Counted from the first letter of the stretch, positions 15,670 to 22,880 are shown. The stretch: 64,000 nt of DNA from DATBQN01 sp963755825 (GCA_963755825.1 CAVWLA010000002.1:62001-126000), one strand, 5' to 3'. Notes: generated from the sequence alone by a model not told the origin. Program-made: numbers and translations.

Positions 15670-16656
15670 ATGACGGCTCTGGCGATCGAGAACGCGCTCG
15701 GCGAGCGGCCGGCGGCAGGCGACGGGCCGCGCTCGGTCGTCGAGCTGATCGGTGGCACCCCGCTGCTCGACCTCTCGGCGCTGACCGGCCGGGCGGGCGT
15801 CCGGCTCTACGCCAAGGCCGAGTACGCCAACCCCGGCGGCTCGGTCAAGGATCGCCCGGCCCTCGCCATGATCCTCGCCGCCGAGCGGCGCGCCGAGCTC
15901 GTCGCGGGCGGCCCCCGGCGGCTCCTCGACGCCACCTCGGGCAACACCGGCATCGCCTACGCGATGATCGGCGCCGCCCGCCGCATCCCGGTCACCCTCT
16001 GCCTGCCGGACAGCGCCAGCCCGGAGCGCAAGAAGATCCTCGCCGCCTACGGCGCCGAGCTCCACCTGACCGATCCGCTCGCCGGGAGCGACGGTGCCAT
16101 CCTCGAGGCCCGGCGCCTCGCCGCCGCGGAGCCGGCGCGCTATGCCTACCTCGATCAGTACAGCAACGAGGAGAACTGGCGCGCCCACTACCGCACCACC
16201 GGACCCGAGATCTGGCGGCAGACCGCAGGCGCCATCACCCACTTCGTCACGGGTCTGGGGACGAGCGGCACCTTCATGGGGGTCGGCCGCTTTCTCCGGG
16301 AACAGGGCGGCGCGGCGAGCGGGAGGCGGAGCCTGGGCGCCGGTGTGCGGCTGATCTCGGTCGAGCCCGACGGGCCGTTCCACGGCCTCGAGGGGATGAA
16401 GCACATGGCCTCCGCCATCGTGCCGCCGATCTACGACCCGGCGCTCGCCGACGAGGCGCGCGAGGTGTCGACCGAGGCCGCCTACGCGATGGTCCGCCGT
16501 CTGGCGCGCGAGGTCGGCCTGCTGGTCGGGGTCTCGGCGGGGGCGAACGTCGCCGCCGCCCTGGGAGTCGCCGCCGAGCTCGCCGCCGGCACCGTCGTCA
16601 CCGTGCTCTGCGACAACGCCGACAAGTACCTCTCCGAGCGCTTCTGGGAGGAGTGA
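15670..16656 (+). CDS. cysM: Cysteine synthase, CysM/CysK type
   Basis: A 328-residue PLP enzyme of fold type II. The PLP lysine is in NPGGSVKDRPAL (near residue 60), the substrate loop is DATSGNTGIAYAMI, and the phosphate-binding loop is GLGTSGTFMGVG near residue 197; the C-terminal SAGANVAAAL motif binds the pyridine nitrogen. Its neighbours (JAMM protease, ubiquitin-like carrier, MoeZ) match the mycobacterial CysM pathway, in which O-phosphoserine reacts with the thiocarboxylate of a carrier protein rather than with free sulfide. The use of O-phosphoserine here is inferred from context. The start follows GGGAGAGGGCG. Confidence 0.92.
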   Translation: MTALAIENALGERPAAGDGPRSVVELIGGTPLLDLSALTGRAGVRLYAKAEYANPGGSVKDRPALAMILAAERRAELVAGGPRRLLDATSGNTGIAYAMIGAARRIPVTLCLPDSASPERKKILAAYGAELHLTDPLAGSDGAILEARRLAAAEPARYAYLDQYSNEENWRAHYRTTGPEIWRQTAGAITHFVTGLGTSGTFMGVGRFLREQGGAASGRRSLGAGVRLISVEPDGPFHGLEGMKHMASAIVPPIYDPALADEAREVSTEAAYAMVRRLAREVGLLVGVSAGANVAAALGVAAELAAGTVVTVLCDNADKYLSERFWEE

Positions 16657-16664
16657 GGAGCCCC

Positions 16665-17147
16665 GTGAAGAACCCGATGGGCCGCCGCCTCGTCATCGAC
16701 CCCGACCACCTGCAGGCGATCGGCAGGCACGGCAGCGTCACCTATCCGGAGGAATGCTGCGGCGTGCTCATCGGCCGGCCGACCGCCGCCGGCACGACGG
16801 TCGTCGAGCGCCTGCTCTCGGTCGACAACGAGCGCGGCGACAGCCGGCACAACCGCTACGTCATCGCGCCCGAGACGGTGCTCGCCGCCCAGCGCCAGGC
16901 GCGCGCCGCCGGGCTCGAGATCGTCGGCTACTATCATTCCCACCCGGACCATCCGGCGCGGCCGAGCGAGTTCGACCGCGAGCACGCCTGGCCCGGGCTG
17001 TCCTATCTCATCGTCAGCATCGAGAGCGGCGAGGTCGCCGACACGCGCAGCTGGCGTCTCGACGACGACCGCGCGCGCTTCGACGAGGAGACGATCGATC
17101 AGGCCGCCGGCACCGTCGCCGGCGTCGGCAAGGAGGCCAACGAGTGA
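16665..17147 (+). CDS. mec: JAMM/MPN metalloprotease (Mec-like)
   Basis: A 160-residue protein with the full JAMM signature: EECCGVLIG with the catalytic glutamate, and YYHSHPDHPARPSEFD (HxH-x10-D for zinc). In Mycobacterium, Mec hydrolyses the CysO-cysteine adduct to release cysteine. The gene lies between cysM and the carrier gene. Start choice: GTG 16665 has GAGGAG 4 nt upstream; GTG 16653 overlaps the cysM stop and is also possible, and ATG 16677 is poorly placed. The stop overlaps the GTG start of the carrier gene. A second role in trimming the carrier C terminus is possible. Confidence 0.9.
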   Translation: MKNPMGRRLVIDPDHLQAIGRHGSVTYPEECCGVLIGRPTAAGTTVVERLLSVDNERGDSRHNRYVIAPETVLAAQRQARAAGLEIVGYYHSHPDHPARPSEFDREHAWPGLSYLIVSIESGEVADTRSWRLDDDRARFDEETIDQAAGTVAGVGKEANE

Positions 17148-17425
17148 GCGTGACCATCGAGATCCCCACACCACTGCGGCGCTTCACCGGCGAGAAGGGC
17201 GAGATCGAGGCGCAGGGAGCGACGGTGGGAGACGCCCTTCGCGACCTCACCCGCCAGCACCCCGCCCTCGAGCGCCATATCTATAACGAGCAGGGCGTCC
17301 TGCGCAGCTTCGTCAACGTCTTCCTCAACGACGAGGACGTCCGCCACCTCGGGCGCGACGCGACGCCGGTGAAGACGGGCGACACGCTGTCGATCATCCC
17401 CTCGATCGCGGGAGGTGCCCGGTGA
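17144..17425 (+). CDS. cysO: Ubiquitin-like sulfur carrier protein (CysO/ThiS/MoaD family)
   Basis: A 93-residue beta-grasp protein: TIEIPTPLRRFTG, ATVGDALRDLTRQHP, a central LRSFVNVFLNDEDVRHL and a C-terminal GDTLSIIPSIAGGAR. The diglycine that becomes a thiocarboxylate is present, but two residues (Ala-Arg) follow it. In Mycobacterium CysO the GG is terminal, so this carrier would need trimming before adenylation, as described for QbsE/QbsD. It lies between the JAMM protease and MoeZ genes and overlaps both by four bases. Confidence 0.9.
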   Translation: MSVTIEIPTPLRRFTGEKGEIEAQGATVGDALRDLTRQHPALERHIYNEQGVLRSFVNVFLNDEDVRHLGRDATPVKTGDTLSIIPSIAGGAR

Positions 17426-18609
17426 CGCTCCTCGCCGACGAGCGCCGACTCGACGACCTCGAGGAGCTGCCGGAGCTGCGGCCGGAAGAGATCCGGCGCT
17501 ACAGCCGCCACCTCATCATGCCGGAGGTGGGGATGGAGGGGCAGCGCCGGCTGAAGGCCGCCAAGGTGCTGATCGTCGGCGCCGGCGGCCTCGGCTCGCC
17601 GCTCGGCCTCTACCTCGCGGCGGCCGGCGTCGGAACCCTCGGCGTCGCCGACTTCGACACCGTCGACGAGACCAATCTCCATCGCCAGGTGCTCTTCACC
17701 CGCGCCGACATCGGCCGCCCGAAGCTCGACGCCGCGCTCGCCCGCCTGCACGAGGTCAACCCGCACATCCAGCTGGTGCCGCACAAGCTGCGGCTCGACT
17801 CGTCGAACGCGCTCGAGCTCTTCGCGCCCTACGACATCATCGTCGACGGCACCGACAACTTCCCCACCCGCTACCTGGTCAACGACGCCTGTGTGCTCTC
17901 GGGCAAGCCCAACGTCTACGGCTCGATCTTCCGTTTCGAGGGTCAGGTGTCGATCTTCTGGGGCGCCAAGGGGCCCTGCTATCGCTGCCTCTTCCCGGAG
18001 CCGCCGCCGCCCGGCCTCGTCCCCTCCTGCGCCGAGGGCGGCGTGCTCGGCGTGCTGCCCGGCATCATCGGCTCGCTGCAGGCGAACGAGGTCATCAAGC
18101 TGATCGTCGGCGCCGGCGACCCGATGATCGGCCGCCTCCTCCTCTTCGATGCCCTCAAGATGAAGTTCCGCGAGCTCAAGCTGAGGAAGGACCCGGCCTG
18201 CCCGATCTGCTCGGCCAACCCCACCCAGCGTGAGCTGATCGACTACGCGCAGTTCTGCGGCATCCCCTCCGAAGAGGAGGAGGTCGCGGACGACTTCGAC
18301 ATCCAGGTCGGCGATCTCAAGCGCCTCCGCGACCAGGGGAAGGACATCACCCTGCTCGACGTCCGCACGCCCCAGGAGTGGCAGATCGCCCATGTCGAAG
18401 GCGCCAAGCTCATCCCCCTGCAGGACCTGCCGGACCGCCTCGGCGAGCTCGACTCCGCCGCCGATCTCGTCGTCTTCTGTCACCACGGCCCGCGCTCCAG
18501 CCAGGCCGTTCACTTCCTCCGCCAGATCGGCTTCGCCCGCGCGCGAAACCTCGCCGGCGGCATCGAGGCCTGGAGCCGCGACATCGACCGCTCCGTGCCG
18601 CGGTACTAG
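17422..18609 (+). CDS. moeZ: MoeZ/MoeB-type adenylyltransferase-sulfurtransferase with rhodanese domain
   Basis: This 395-residue protein activates the carrier C terminus and transfers sulfur to it. The E1-like domain has VGAGGLGSPLGLYL (nucleotide loop near residue 50), DFDTVDETNLHRQ, and two cysteine pairs for structural zinc (CYRC-type upstream, CPIC and a later Cys). The C-terminal rhodanese domain has LLDVRTPQEWQIAHVEGA and the catalytic loop VFCHHGPRSSQAV. It begins with GTG inside the carrier stop. A 25-base stretch of its 3' end is repeated 47 bases downstream. Confidence 0.95.
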   Translation: MTLLADERRLDDLEELPELRPEEIRRYSRHLIMPEVGMEGQRRLKAAKVLIVGAGGLGSPLGLYLAAAGVGTLGVADFDTVDETNLHRQVLFTRADIGRPKLDAALARLHEVNPHIQLVPHKLRLDSSNALELFAPYDIIVDGTDNFPTRYLVNDACVLSGKPNVYGSIFRFEGQVSIFWGAKGPCYRCLFPEPPPPGLVPSCAEGGVLGVLPGIIGSLQANEVIKLIVGAGDPMIGRLLLFDALKMKFRELKLRKDPACPICSANPTQRELIDYAQFCGIPSEEEEVADDFDIQVGDLKRLRDQGKDITLLDVRTPQEWQIAHVEGAKLIPLQDLPDRLGELDSAADLVVFCHHGPRSSQAVHFLRQIGFARARNLAGGIEAWSRDIDRSVPRY

Positions 18610-18646
18610 GGACGACCAGGGGCCGCGACATCGACCGCTCGGTGCC
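18575..18646 (+). repeat. Direct repeat of the moeZ 3' end
   Basis: The 25 bases at 18575-18599 (GCCGCGACATCGACCGCTC, then CGTGCC) recur at 18622-18646 with one mismatch. The first copy is the last part of the moeZ coding sequence, the second lies beyond its stop. The offset of 47 is not a multiple of three. Such a tail duplication can mark an insertion or recombination event. Confidence 0.8.
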
Positions 18647-18702
18647 AGCGATCTTGGAGACAGAGATTCGGCGCGGTTCTGATGGCAGTCCGCACGCCCG
18701 CA

Positions 18703-18768
18703 CGGGCATGAATGCCCGCGCTATGAGAGGCGCCGGATGAATCCGGCTTCTCCTTCCGTCCAGGAAGG
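18703..18768. repeat. Three short hairpins between moeZ and the accessory pair
   Basis: Two hairpins share the layout stem-AT-GA-AT-stem: 18703-18718 (CGGGCAT/ATGCCCG) and 18732-18747 (GCCGGAT/ATCCGGC). A third, 18752-18768, is CCTTCC/GGAAGG with a five-base loop. They resemble REP-type elements, and the third might act as a terminator of the moeZ operon, though there is no T-run. Confidence 0.5.
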
Positions 18769-18782
18769 CTCCACGGTGCCGC

Positions 18783-18788
18783 TATACT
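18783..18788 (+). promoter_or_regulatory. -10 box for the 18795 gene (leaderless)
   Basis: TATACT ends 6 nt before ATG 18795. There is no ribosome-binding site, so transcription would begin at the start codon. The corresponding -35 region is not clear. Confidence 0.5.
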
Positions 18789-18794
18789 CGGCCC

Positions 18795-19073
18795 ATGGAC
18801 CTGACGGCCCTGCCCGGCGGTGATCTCGTGCAGCAGGGGATTGAAGATCTCTCGCTCGGGATCGAGTCGCTGCCAGCCCTCCTCGTCTCGATCGGCGCTC
18901 CCCGCCTTCGCCGCATCGGTCTGCCGGTGCCGGCCGCAGCGTTCTCCTCCCCCGAGCATCGCCTCTATCTGAAGCTCGCCGAGACGGACAGCGACTCGGC
19001 GCACTCCCGCTATAACGCCCTGGTACGGAGGCTCGTCAGCTTCGAGAGCGCGGCCGAATGCGTCGGCTGGTAG
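18795..19073 (+). CDS. Hypothetical protein, 92 aa, putative partner of the nucleotidyltransferase
   Basis: A small soluble protein without a recognised domain. It has a leucine-rich first half (GDLVQQGIEDLSLGIESLPALL) and a basic centre (APRLRRIGLPVPAAAF), and its second half (HRLYLKLAETDSDSAHSRYNALVRRL) is likely helical. It overlaps the following nucleotidyltransferase-like gene by 16 bases, a coupling often seen in toxin-antitoxin modules, so an antitoxin role is plausible but unproven. A -10 box lies directly in front of the ATG. Base composition is lower in GC than core genes. Confidence 0.6.
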   Translation: MDLTALPGGDLVQQGIEDLSLGIESLPALLVSIGAPRLRRIGLPVPAAAFSSPEHRLYLKLAETDSDSAHSRYNALVRRLVSFESAAECVGW

Positions 19074-19585
19074 ACGAAGAGCGAATCCGTCGCTTCATGA
19101 AGGCCTTGGGCGACGGGACGCAGAGCGAGACACGCCTCTACTTCACCGGCGGCGCCACCGCTGTCCTGCTCGGATGGCGCAGCAGCACGGTGGACGTCGA
19201 TGTGAAGATCGACCCCGAGGTCGATCGGCTGTATCGCGCACTACCTGAGATCAAGGAACTATTGGAGCTGAACGTCGAGCTCGCATCTCCCGACCACTTC
19301 ATCCCAGAGCTTCCTGGCTGGAAGGATCGCAGCTCCTTCATCGCACGAGAGGGCCGCATCTCCTTCTACCATTATGACTTCTACGCTCAGGCCCTAGCGA
19401 AAATTGAGCGCGGCCACGCGAAGGATCTGGCGGACGTCGAGGAGATGCTCGCGCGCGGTCTCATCGTGCGCTCCGAGATCCTGCGGCGCTTCGAAGAGAT
19501 CGAGCCCAACCTCTATCGATTCCCCGCGATCGACCCCGCGACGTTTCGTCGTGCCGTCGAAAGCCTCGTCCAGCAGGGCCAATAG
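19058..19585 (+). CDS. DUF6036-like nucleotidyltransferase (possible toxin)
   Basis: A 175-residue protein with the nucleotidyltransferase core: YFTGGATAVLLGWRSSTVDVDVKIDPE outline near residues 28-55, including the GG and a D-x-D metal pair. Further on come LPGWKDRSSFI and a helical tail with KDLADVEEMLARGLI, the latter like AbiEii-type proteins. Members of this group are often encoded with a small partner and act in toxin-antitoxin or phage defence systems. The start ATG overlaps the upstream gene by 16 bases. Target and activity are unknown. Confidence 0.75.
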   Translation: MRRLVDEERIRRFMKALGDGTQSETRLYFTGGATAVLLGWRSSTVDVDVKIDPEVDRLYRALPEIKELLELNVELASPDHFIPELPGWKDRSSFIAREGRISFYHYDFYAQALAKIERGHAKDLADVEEMLARGLIVRSEILRRFEEIEPNLYRFPAIDPATFRRAVESLVQQGQ

Positions 19586-19592
19586 ACCATAG

Positions 19593-19670
19593 GATTCCGG
19601 GCGCCGCAGATCTGGTGTCTACGCTCTGGCTCTCAGGTGGCGGCGGGAGCCGCGGGCTTGGCCGCCACAG
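19593..19670. repeat. Partial copy of the coxB 3' end and flank
   Basis: About 75 bases are similar to 20425-20501, which is the end of coxB and its downstream flank. Shared blocks include TTCCGGGCGCCGC, TGTCT and GGGAGCCGCGGGCTTGGCCG (with one change). On the minus strand this copy would encode AAKPAAPAAT, the exact coxB C terminus. The copy sits downstream of the accessory pair and next to the 139-residue membrane protein gene. Confidence 0.75.
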
Positions 19671-19731
19671 TTGTAGTCGACGAGCGCCCCGACGTAGAAG
19701 ATGTTGAGGCCGGCCACCGCCTTGGTAGGCC

Positions 19732-20151
19732 TCAGTCGCCTCTCTCCCAGATCTCCGGAGAGCGGAAGGCATACAGCCCGAAGGCGGCCAGCGCGGGCAA
19801 CGCCAGGAGCACTCCGGCGATGCCCAGAAGCGTGACGTAGTTCTCTCCGGTGCCCTTCCAGCCGAAGGTAACCAGGATCTGGACAAAGAGGTGCAGCACC
19901 CAGGCCATCCGGCACAAGAAGAGCAGCGTGAAGACTATCCAGAAGGCGCGCGAGGCGAAGGGCTTGTACCGGAGGAATCCATAGAGGCCGAGGAGTCCCA
20001 CCAGGTCGAAGAGCACAGACATGATCGTGAAGCCGCGGACAGGCGAATTGGTGAGCTGCAAAAAGGCGCCCCAGACGAGCGCGAGGATGTAATACCCGAA
20101 GTAGATCCACCACAGCAGGTTGCGCTTCCCACCCGGCGAAGCCTCCGTCAT
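19732..20151 (-). CDS. Hypothetical four-helix membrane protein, 139 aa
   Basis: The protein has four predicted membrane segments: LLWWIYFGYYILALVWGAFL, a second in TIMSVLFDLVGLLGLYGFL, a third in AFWIVFTLLFLCRMAWVLHL, and the last in LLGIAGVLLALPALAAFGLY. There is no recognisable catalytic motif. It lies between the toxin-like gene and coxB, on the minus strand, in a patch with lower GC. Followed downstream by a partial copy of the coxB tail, it may have arrived by recombination. Function unknown. Confidence 0.6.
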   Translation of the reverse strand: MTEASPGGKRNLLWWIYFGYYILALVWGAFLQLTNSPVRGFTIMSVLFDLVGLLGLYGFLRYKPFASRAFWIVFTLLFLCRMAWVLHLFVQILVTFGWKGTGENYVTLLGIAGVLLALPALAAFGLYAFRSPEIWERGD

Positions 20152-20463
20152 CTCATTCCCCTTGTTTCTCGAAAGAACGCCGCCGAGATCTCCGGATCAA
20201 GGGTCGACCGATGCAGGCTGCTCCACGGGCGGAGCAGCTCTGCGCCGGCAGGAGATCTCGCGAGGATCGGACGGATACTACTCCCACCGGGCGAGCGGCG
20301 CTGACCCTTCTCCGCAGCGTTCGCGGACGGGCCGGCAATGTGTCCGCTCGGCTCAGGCGGTAGAGGTTGACCTTCTCGGACCCTCGATCGGCGCGGCTCC
20401 AAACGGCGAGCGCGGCGCTCCGGGGGTTCCGGGCGCCGCGCTCTCGTGTCTGAGCTATGGCTT
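20152..20463. other. Intergenic region downstream of coxB
   Basis: Apart from the hairpin at 20408-20443 and the coxB tail repeat, I see no gene or RNA element in these 312 bases. It probably carries the promoter for the 139-residue membrane protein on the minus strand, but no convincing boxes were found. Confidence 0.5.
20408..20443 (-). terminator. Hairpin downstream of coxB
   Basis: A perfect 10-bp stem, GAGCGCGGCG with CGCCGCGCTC, lies about 20 bases beyond the coxB stop on the minus strand. No strong T-run follows, so it is a likely but not canonical terminator. Confidence 0.5.
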
Positions 20464-20501
20464 TTAGGTGGCTGCGGGGGCCGCGGGCTTGGCCGCCGAG
20501 G
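20425..20501. repeat. coxB 3' end copy (original)
   Basis: Counterpart of 19593-19670. It includes the stop codon and last ten codons of coxB plus about 40 downstream bases. Confidence 0.72.
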
Positions 20502-21372
20502 CGGCCGGCGGCGCGGTCGTGGACGGGGCGGCCGGCGTCGTGGCGCCGCCCGGGGTGGCCGGCGCCGCGGGGGCCGCCGCCGGCGCGGCCGCCACCTTGG
20601 GGGCGTTGTCGTTCAGCCACTTCTGGTAGTCGGCAGGGCTGTCGATCGAGTAGTAGCCGCGCATGCGGTAGTGGCTGGCGCCGCAGAGCTGCGCGCAGGC
20701 GATCTCCCAGCAGGTGTGGTTGGCGGCACAGCCGGGGAAGAGCGCCGAGGCAGGGGTGACCATCGTCGGCGTGAAGTAGATGGGGATTGTCATGCCCGGG
20801 ATGGCGTCCTGCTTCACCCGCATGTAGGGCAGGAAGAAGCTGTGGATGACATCCTTGCTGGAGAGCTTGATCAGCACCGGCTTGTCCACCGGCAGGTGCA
20901 TCTGGTTCAGGGTGACGATGTCGTCCTTGCCGTGCGGGTCGGTCGGATCGAGCCCCAGCGGATTGTCCTCGGCGTTGACGTACTTCGGGTCGGTGCGCCC
21001 GAAGATGCCGTCGGCGCCCGGGTACTGGACGTTCCAGGCGAACTGCTGCGCCACCACCCGCACCACCGTCGCCTGATCCTCGCGCGGCACCTCGCCGACG
21101 CGCTTCGCCCAGATGGGCACCGCGAAGCCGACGAGGAGGATCGCCTCGATGAGCGCGATCGCCGCCTCGCCGTAGGACGAGAAGTGGCTCTTCGCCCCCT
21201 CGTAGCTCGCCACCGGGTTGCGCCCCTTGCGGAAGCGGATCAGGGTGAAGAGGAAGAAGGCGCCCCAGCCGACGAAGAGCACCAGCATCAGCCAGTGCAC
21301 GATGGCGGTCAACGAGTCGAGCTGCGCGCCGTGGGCCGAGGCGTTCAACGGGAGCCCGAGCATTCTCTCCAT
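20464..21372 (-). CDS. coxB: Cytochrome c oxidase subunit II (no fused cytochrome c)
   Basis: A 302-residue subunit that takes electrons from cytochrome c through the CuA centre. It has two N-terminal membrane helices (LMLVLFVGWGAFFLFTLI and AAIALIEAILLVGFAVPIWA), then a cupredoxin domain with VVAQQFAWNVQYPG, SKDVIHSFFLPYMRVKQDAIPG and the CuA loop CAQLCGASHYRMRG. In typical subunits this loop reads CxExC; here Glu is replaced by Gln. A 45-residue Ala/Pro tail follows, with no heme motif. It is the last gene of the minus-strand oxidase operon (coxA-coxC-coxD-two small proteins-coxB). Confidence 0.92.
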   Translation of the reverse strand: MERMLGLPLNASAHGAQLDSLTAIVHWLMLVLFVGWGAFFLFTLIRFRKGRNPVASYEGAKSHFSSYGEAAIALIEAILLVGFAVPIWAKRVGEVPREDQATVVRVVAQQFAWNVQYPGADGIFGRTDPKYVNAEDNPLGLDPTDPHGKDDIVTLNQMHLPVDKPVLIKLSSKDVIHSFFLPYMRVKQDAIPGMTIPIYFTPTMVTPASALFPGCAANHTCWEIACAQLCGASHYRMRGYYSIDSPADYQKWLNDNAPKVAAAPAAAPAAPATPGGATTPAAPSTTAPPAASAAKPAAPAAT

Positions 21373-21681
21373 CTAGTCTTTCCCTCCATGGATGAGGCGC
21401 AGATTGCGAGGCGGCGCTGCGGTCGGCGGCGGCGGCAGGCGCTTGGCGCGCTGGCGGAAGCCCCAGACCACCTTGACGACCCCGACCTGCACCACGCCGA
21501 CCACGGCGAGGAGCGCCAGGATCGCGTGGTTCTGGCCGTGGACCATCGGCGAGTCGGCGGCGCCGAAGCAGGTGGCGCAGGCGCCGGCCAGCCGCGGCAG
21601 GGCGACCGCCGCGATGGCGCCGGCGAGCGCGACGCGGGCGCCGAGCTTCTGATGTCTCTTCCGATCCGGCAGCGCGGACAT
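21373..21681 (-). CDS. Small exported or membrane protein with CATCFG motif, 102 aa
   Basis: The N terminus looks like a signal peptide (ARVALAGAIAAVALPRLAGA), followed directly by CATCFGAADSPM, and then a single membrane helix (AILALLAVVGVVQVGVVKVVW) and a basic, proline-rich tail. The CxxC placed outside the membrane could be involved in copper or thiol chemistry, which would suit the setting between coxB and the other cox genes. It is a recurring kind of neighbour in oxidase clusters, but I do not know its name. The ATG at 21681 is preceded by GAGGGAGCTCG and the stop abuts coxB. Confidence 0.65.
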   Translation of the reverse strand: MSALPDRKRHQKLGARVALAGAIAAVALPRLAGACATCFGAADSPMVHGQNHAILALLAVVGVVQVGVVKVVWGFRQRAKRLPPPPTAAPPRNLRLIHGGKD

Positions 21682-21728
21682 GGCTCGAGCTCCCTCCTGC
21701 TCCCCGGTCGCTCCCGCGGCTCGCGGGC

Positions 21729-21944
21729 TCAATCCTCGGGCCCCATGTCGCGGAACTTGCGGCGAACGCGGACGAAGTAGACGAGGAGCACGGCGCCGAG
21801 AGCGAGGAACAGCGCCGCCAGGCCGAGACCGCTCGCTCCCTCGCCCGCCCGCCAGCTCGCGATCCCCCACGCGCCGACCCACGCCGACAGCGCGATCGAG
21901 ACGGCGATGAAGAAGACGTGGAAGGAGCGCAGCGACAATCCCAT
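21729..21944 (-). CDS. Small membrane protein in cox operon, 71 aa
   Basis: Two hydrophobic segments (VFFIAVSIALSAWVGAWGIA and LGLAALFLALGAVLLVYFV) separated by a short Gly-rich loop, with a charged tail VRRKFRDMGPED. The position between the small CATCFG protein and subunit IV in the same direction suggests an accessory or structural subunit of the oxidase. No family assigned. Confidence 0.65.
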   Translation of the reverse strand: MGLSLRSFHVFFIAVSIALSAWVGAWGIASWRAGEGASGLGLAALFLALGAVLLVYFVRVRRKFRDMGPED

Positions 21945-21956
21945 CGTCGGTTTCTC

Positions 21957-22265
21957 TCAGTGCGTCAGGACCCGCTCGTCGAAGGCGCCGAAGGACGGCA
22001 CGATCATCAGCACGACGAAGAAGGCGACGGTGAGGATGAGGATCGAGTAGATCGCCTTCCGTTCCGAGATGAGATGCATGAAGTACGCCGCGACGAGCGA
22101 GCCCTTGATGCTTGCCACGAGCATCGCGACGGCGATGGCGGCCGGCGTCGAGAGGTGGAGATAGCTGACCGTGACCGTGATGATGGTGAGCACCATCAGG
22201 GCGGCGAAGACCGCGATGTAGATCTTCGCCTGGCGGCGGATCGCGTCCGGATCGGAGTGGTCCAT
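21957..22265 (-). CDS. coxD: Cytochrome c oxidase subunit IV (prokaryotic type)
   Basis: A 102-residue protein with three membrane helices and the typical bacterial subunit IV pattern: VFAALMVLTIITVTVSYL, then AIAVAMLVASIKGSLVAAYFMHL with the conserved K-G-x-L-V-x-x-x-F-M-H stretch, and AIYSILILTVAFFVVLM. It stabilises the oxidase core. It lies 18 bases downstream of coxC. Confidence 0.88.
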   Translation of the reverse strand: MDHSDPDAIRRQAKIYIAVFAALMVLTIITVTVSYLHLSTPAAIAVAMLVASIKGSLVAAYFMHLISERKAIYSILILTVAFFVVLMIVPSFGAFDERVLTH

Positions 22266-22283
22266 TCCTCGTCGTCTCCCAGG

Positions 22284-22877
22284 TTAGAGCAGATAGAGGG
22301 TCGGGAACAGGAAGATCCAGACCAGGTCCACGAAGTGCCAGTAGAGGCCCGCCACCTCGATCCGGTTGGCGAAGCGCTCGGGGTCGGTCTTGTACATCTT
22401 CGCCCCCGGCCCCCAGAAGTAGCCGTTGACGATCATCCCGCCGAGGACGTGCAGCCCATGGAGGCCGGTCAGCGTGAAGTAGATGGCGAGGAAGGTGTTG
22501 GTCGACGGGTAGTGGTGGGTCTCGAACTTGTGGGCGTACTCGATCGACTTGATGACCATGAAGCCGAGGCCACAGAGGATGGTGAGCGCCATGTAGAGCC
22601 GGTACTTCTTGAACTCGCCGAGCTTGAGCGAGGCCCAGGACATCACCATGGTGACCGACGAGCTGATGAGGATGAGCGTGTTGAGCGTCGCCAGCGGGAC
22701 GTTGAGGCCCTCGTCGCGCCCGTGCGGCCAGGCCGGAGCGCCGGTCCGCAGCAGGATGTAGGAGGAGAAGAGGGCGCCGAAGAGCATCACCTCGGAGGCG
22801 AGGAAGAGCCAGATGCCGAGCTTGGCGTTGAACAGGCCGGTGTCCGGCCGCGGCTCGACGTTGTACGGGATCTCCAT
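22284..22877 (-). CDS. coxC: Cytochrome c oxidase subunit III
   Basis: A 197-residue subunit with five membrane helices, the short form lacking the first two helices of the mitochondrial protein. Signatures are KLGIWLFLASEVMLFGALF, the middle SSSVTMVMSWASLKLG and the terminal GLYWHFVDLVWIFLFPTLYL. It stabilises proton uptake of subunit I. It follows coxA with 3 bases between them. Confidence 0.93.
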   Translation of the reverse strand: MEIPYNVEPRPDTGLFNAKLGIWLFLASEVMLFGALFSSYILLRTGAPAWPHGRDEGLNVPLATLNTLILISSSVTMVMSWASLKLGEFKKYRLYMALTILCGLGFMVIKSIEYAHKFETHHYPSTNTFLAIYFTLTGLHGLHVLGGMIVNGYFWGPGAKMYKTDPERFANRIEVAGLYWHFVDLVWIFLFPTLYLL

Positions 22878-22880
22878 GGA

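Noticed and set aside
19619..19731. Outer-membrane-protein-like tail (GLNIFYVGALVDYN) on the minus strand
   Set aside because: The phrase looks like a beta-barrel end, but it is only about 20 residues in a different frame from the 139-residue gene and overlaps the coxB tail copy, so no gene can be supported.
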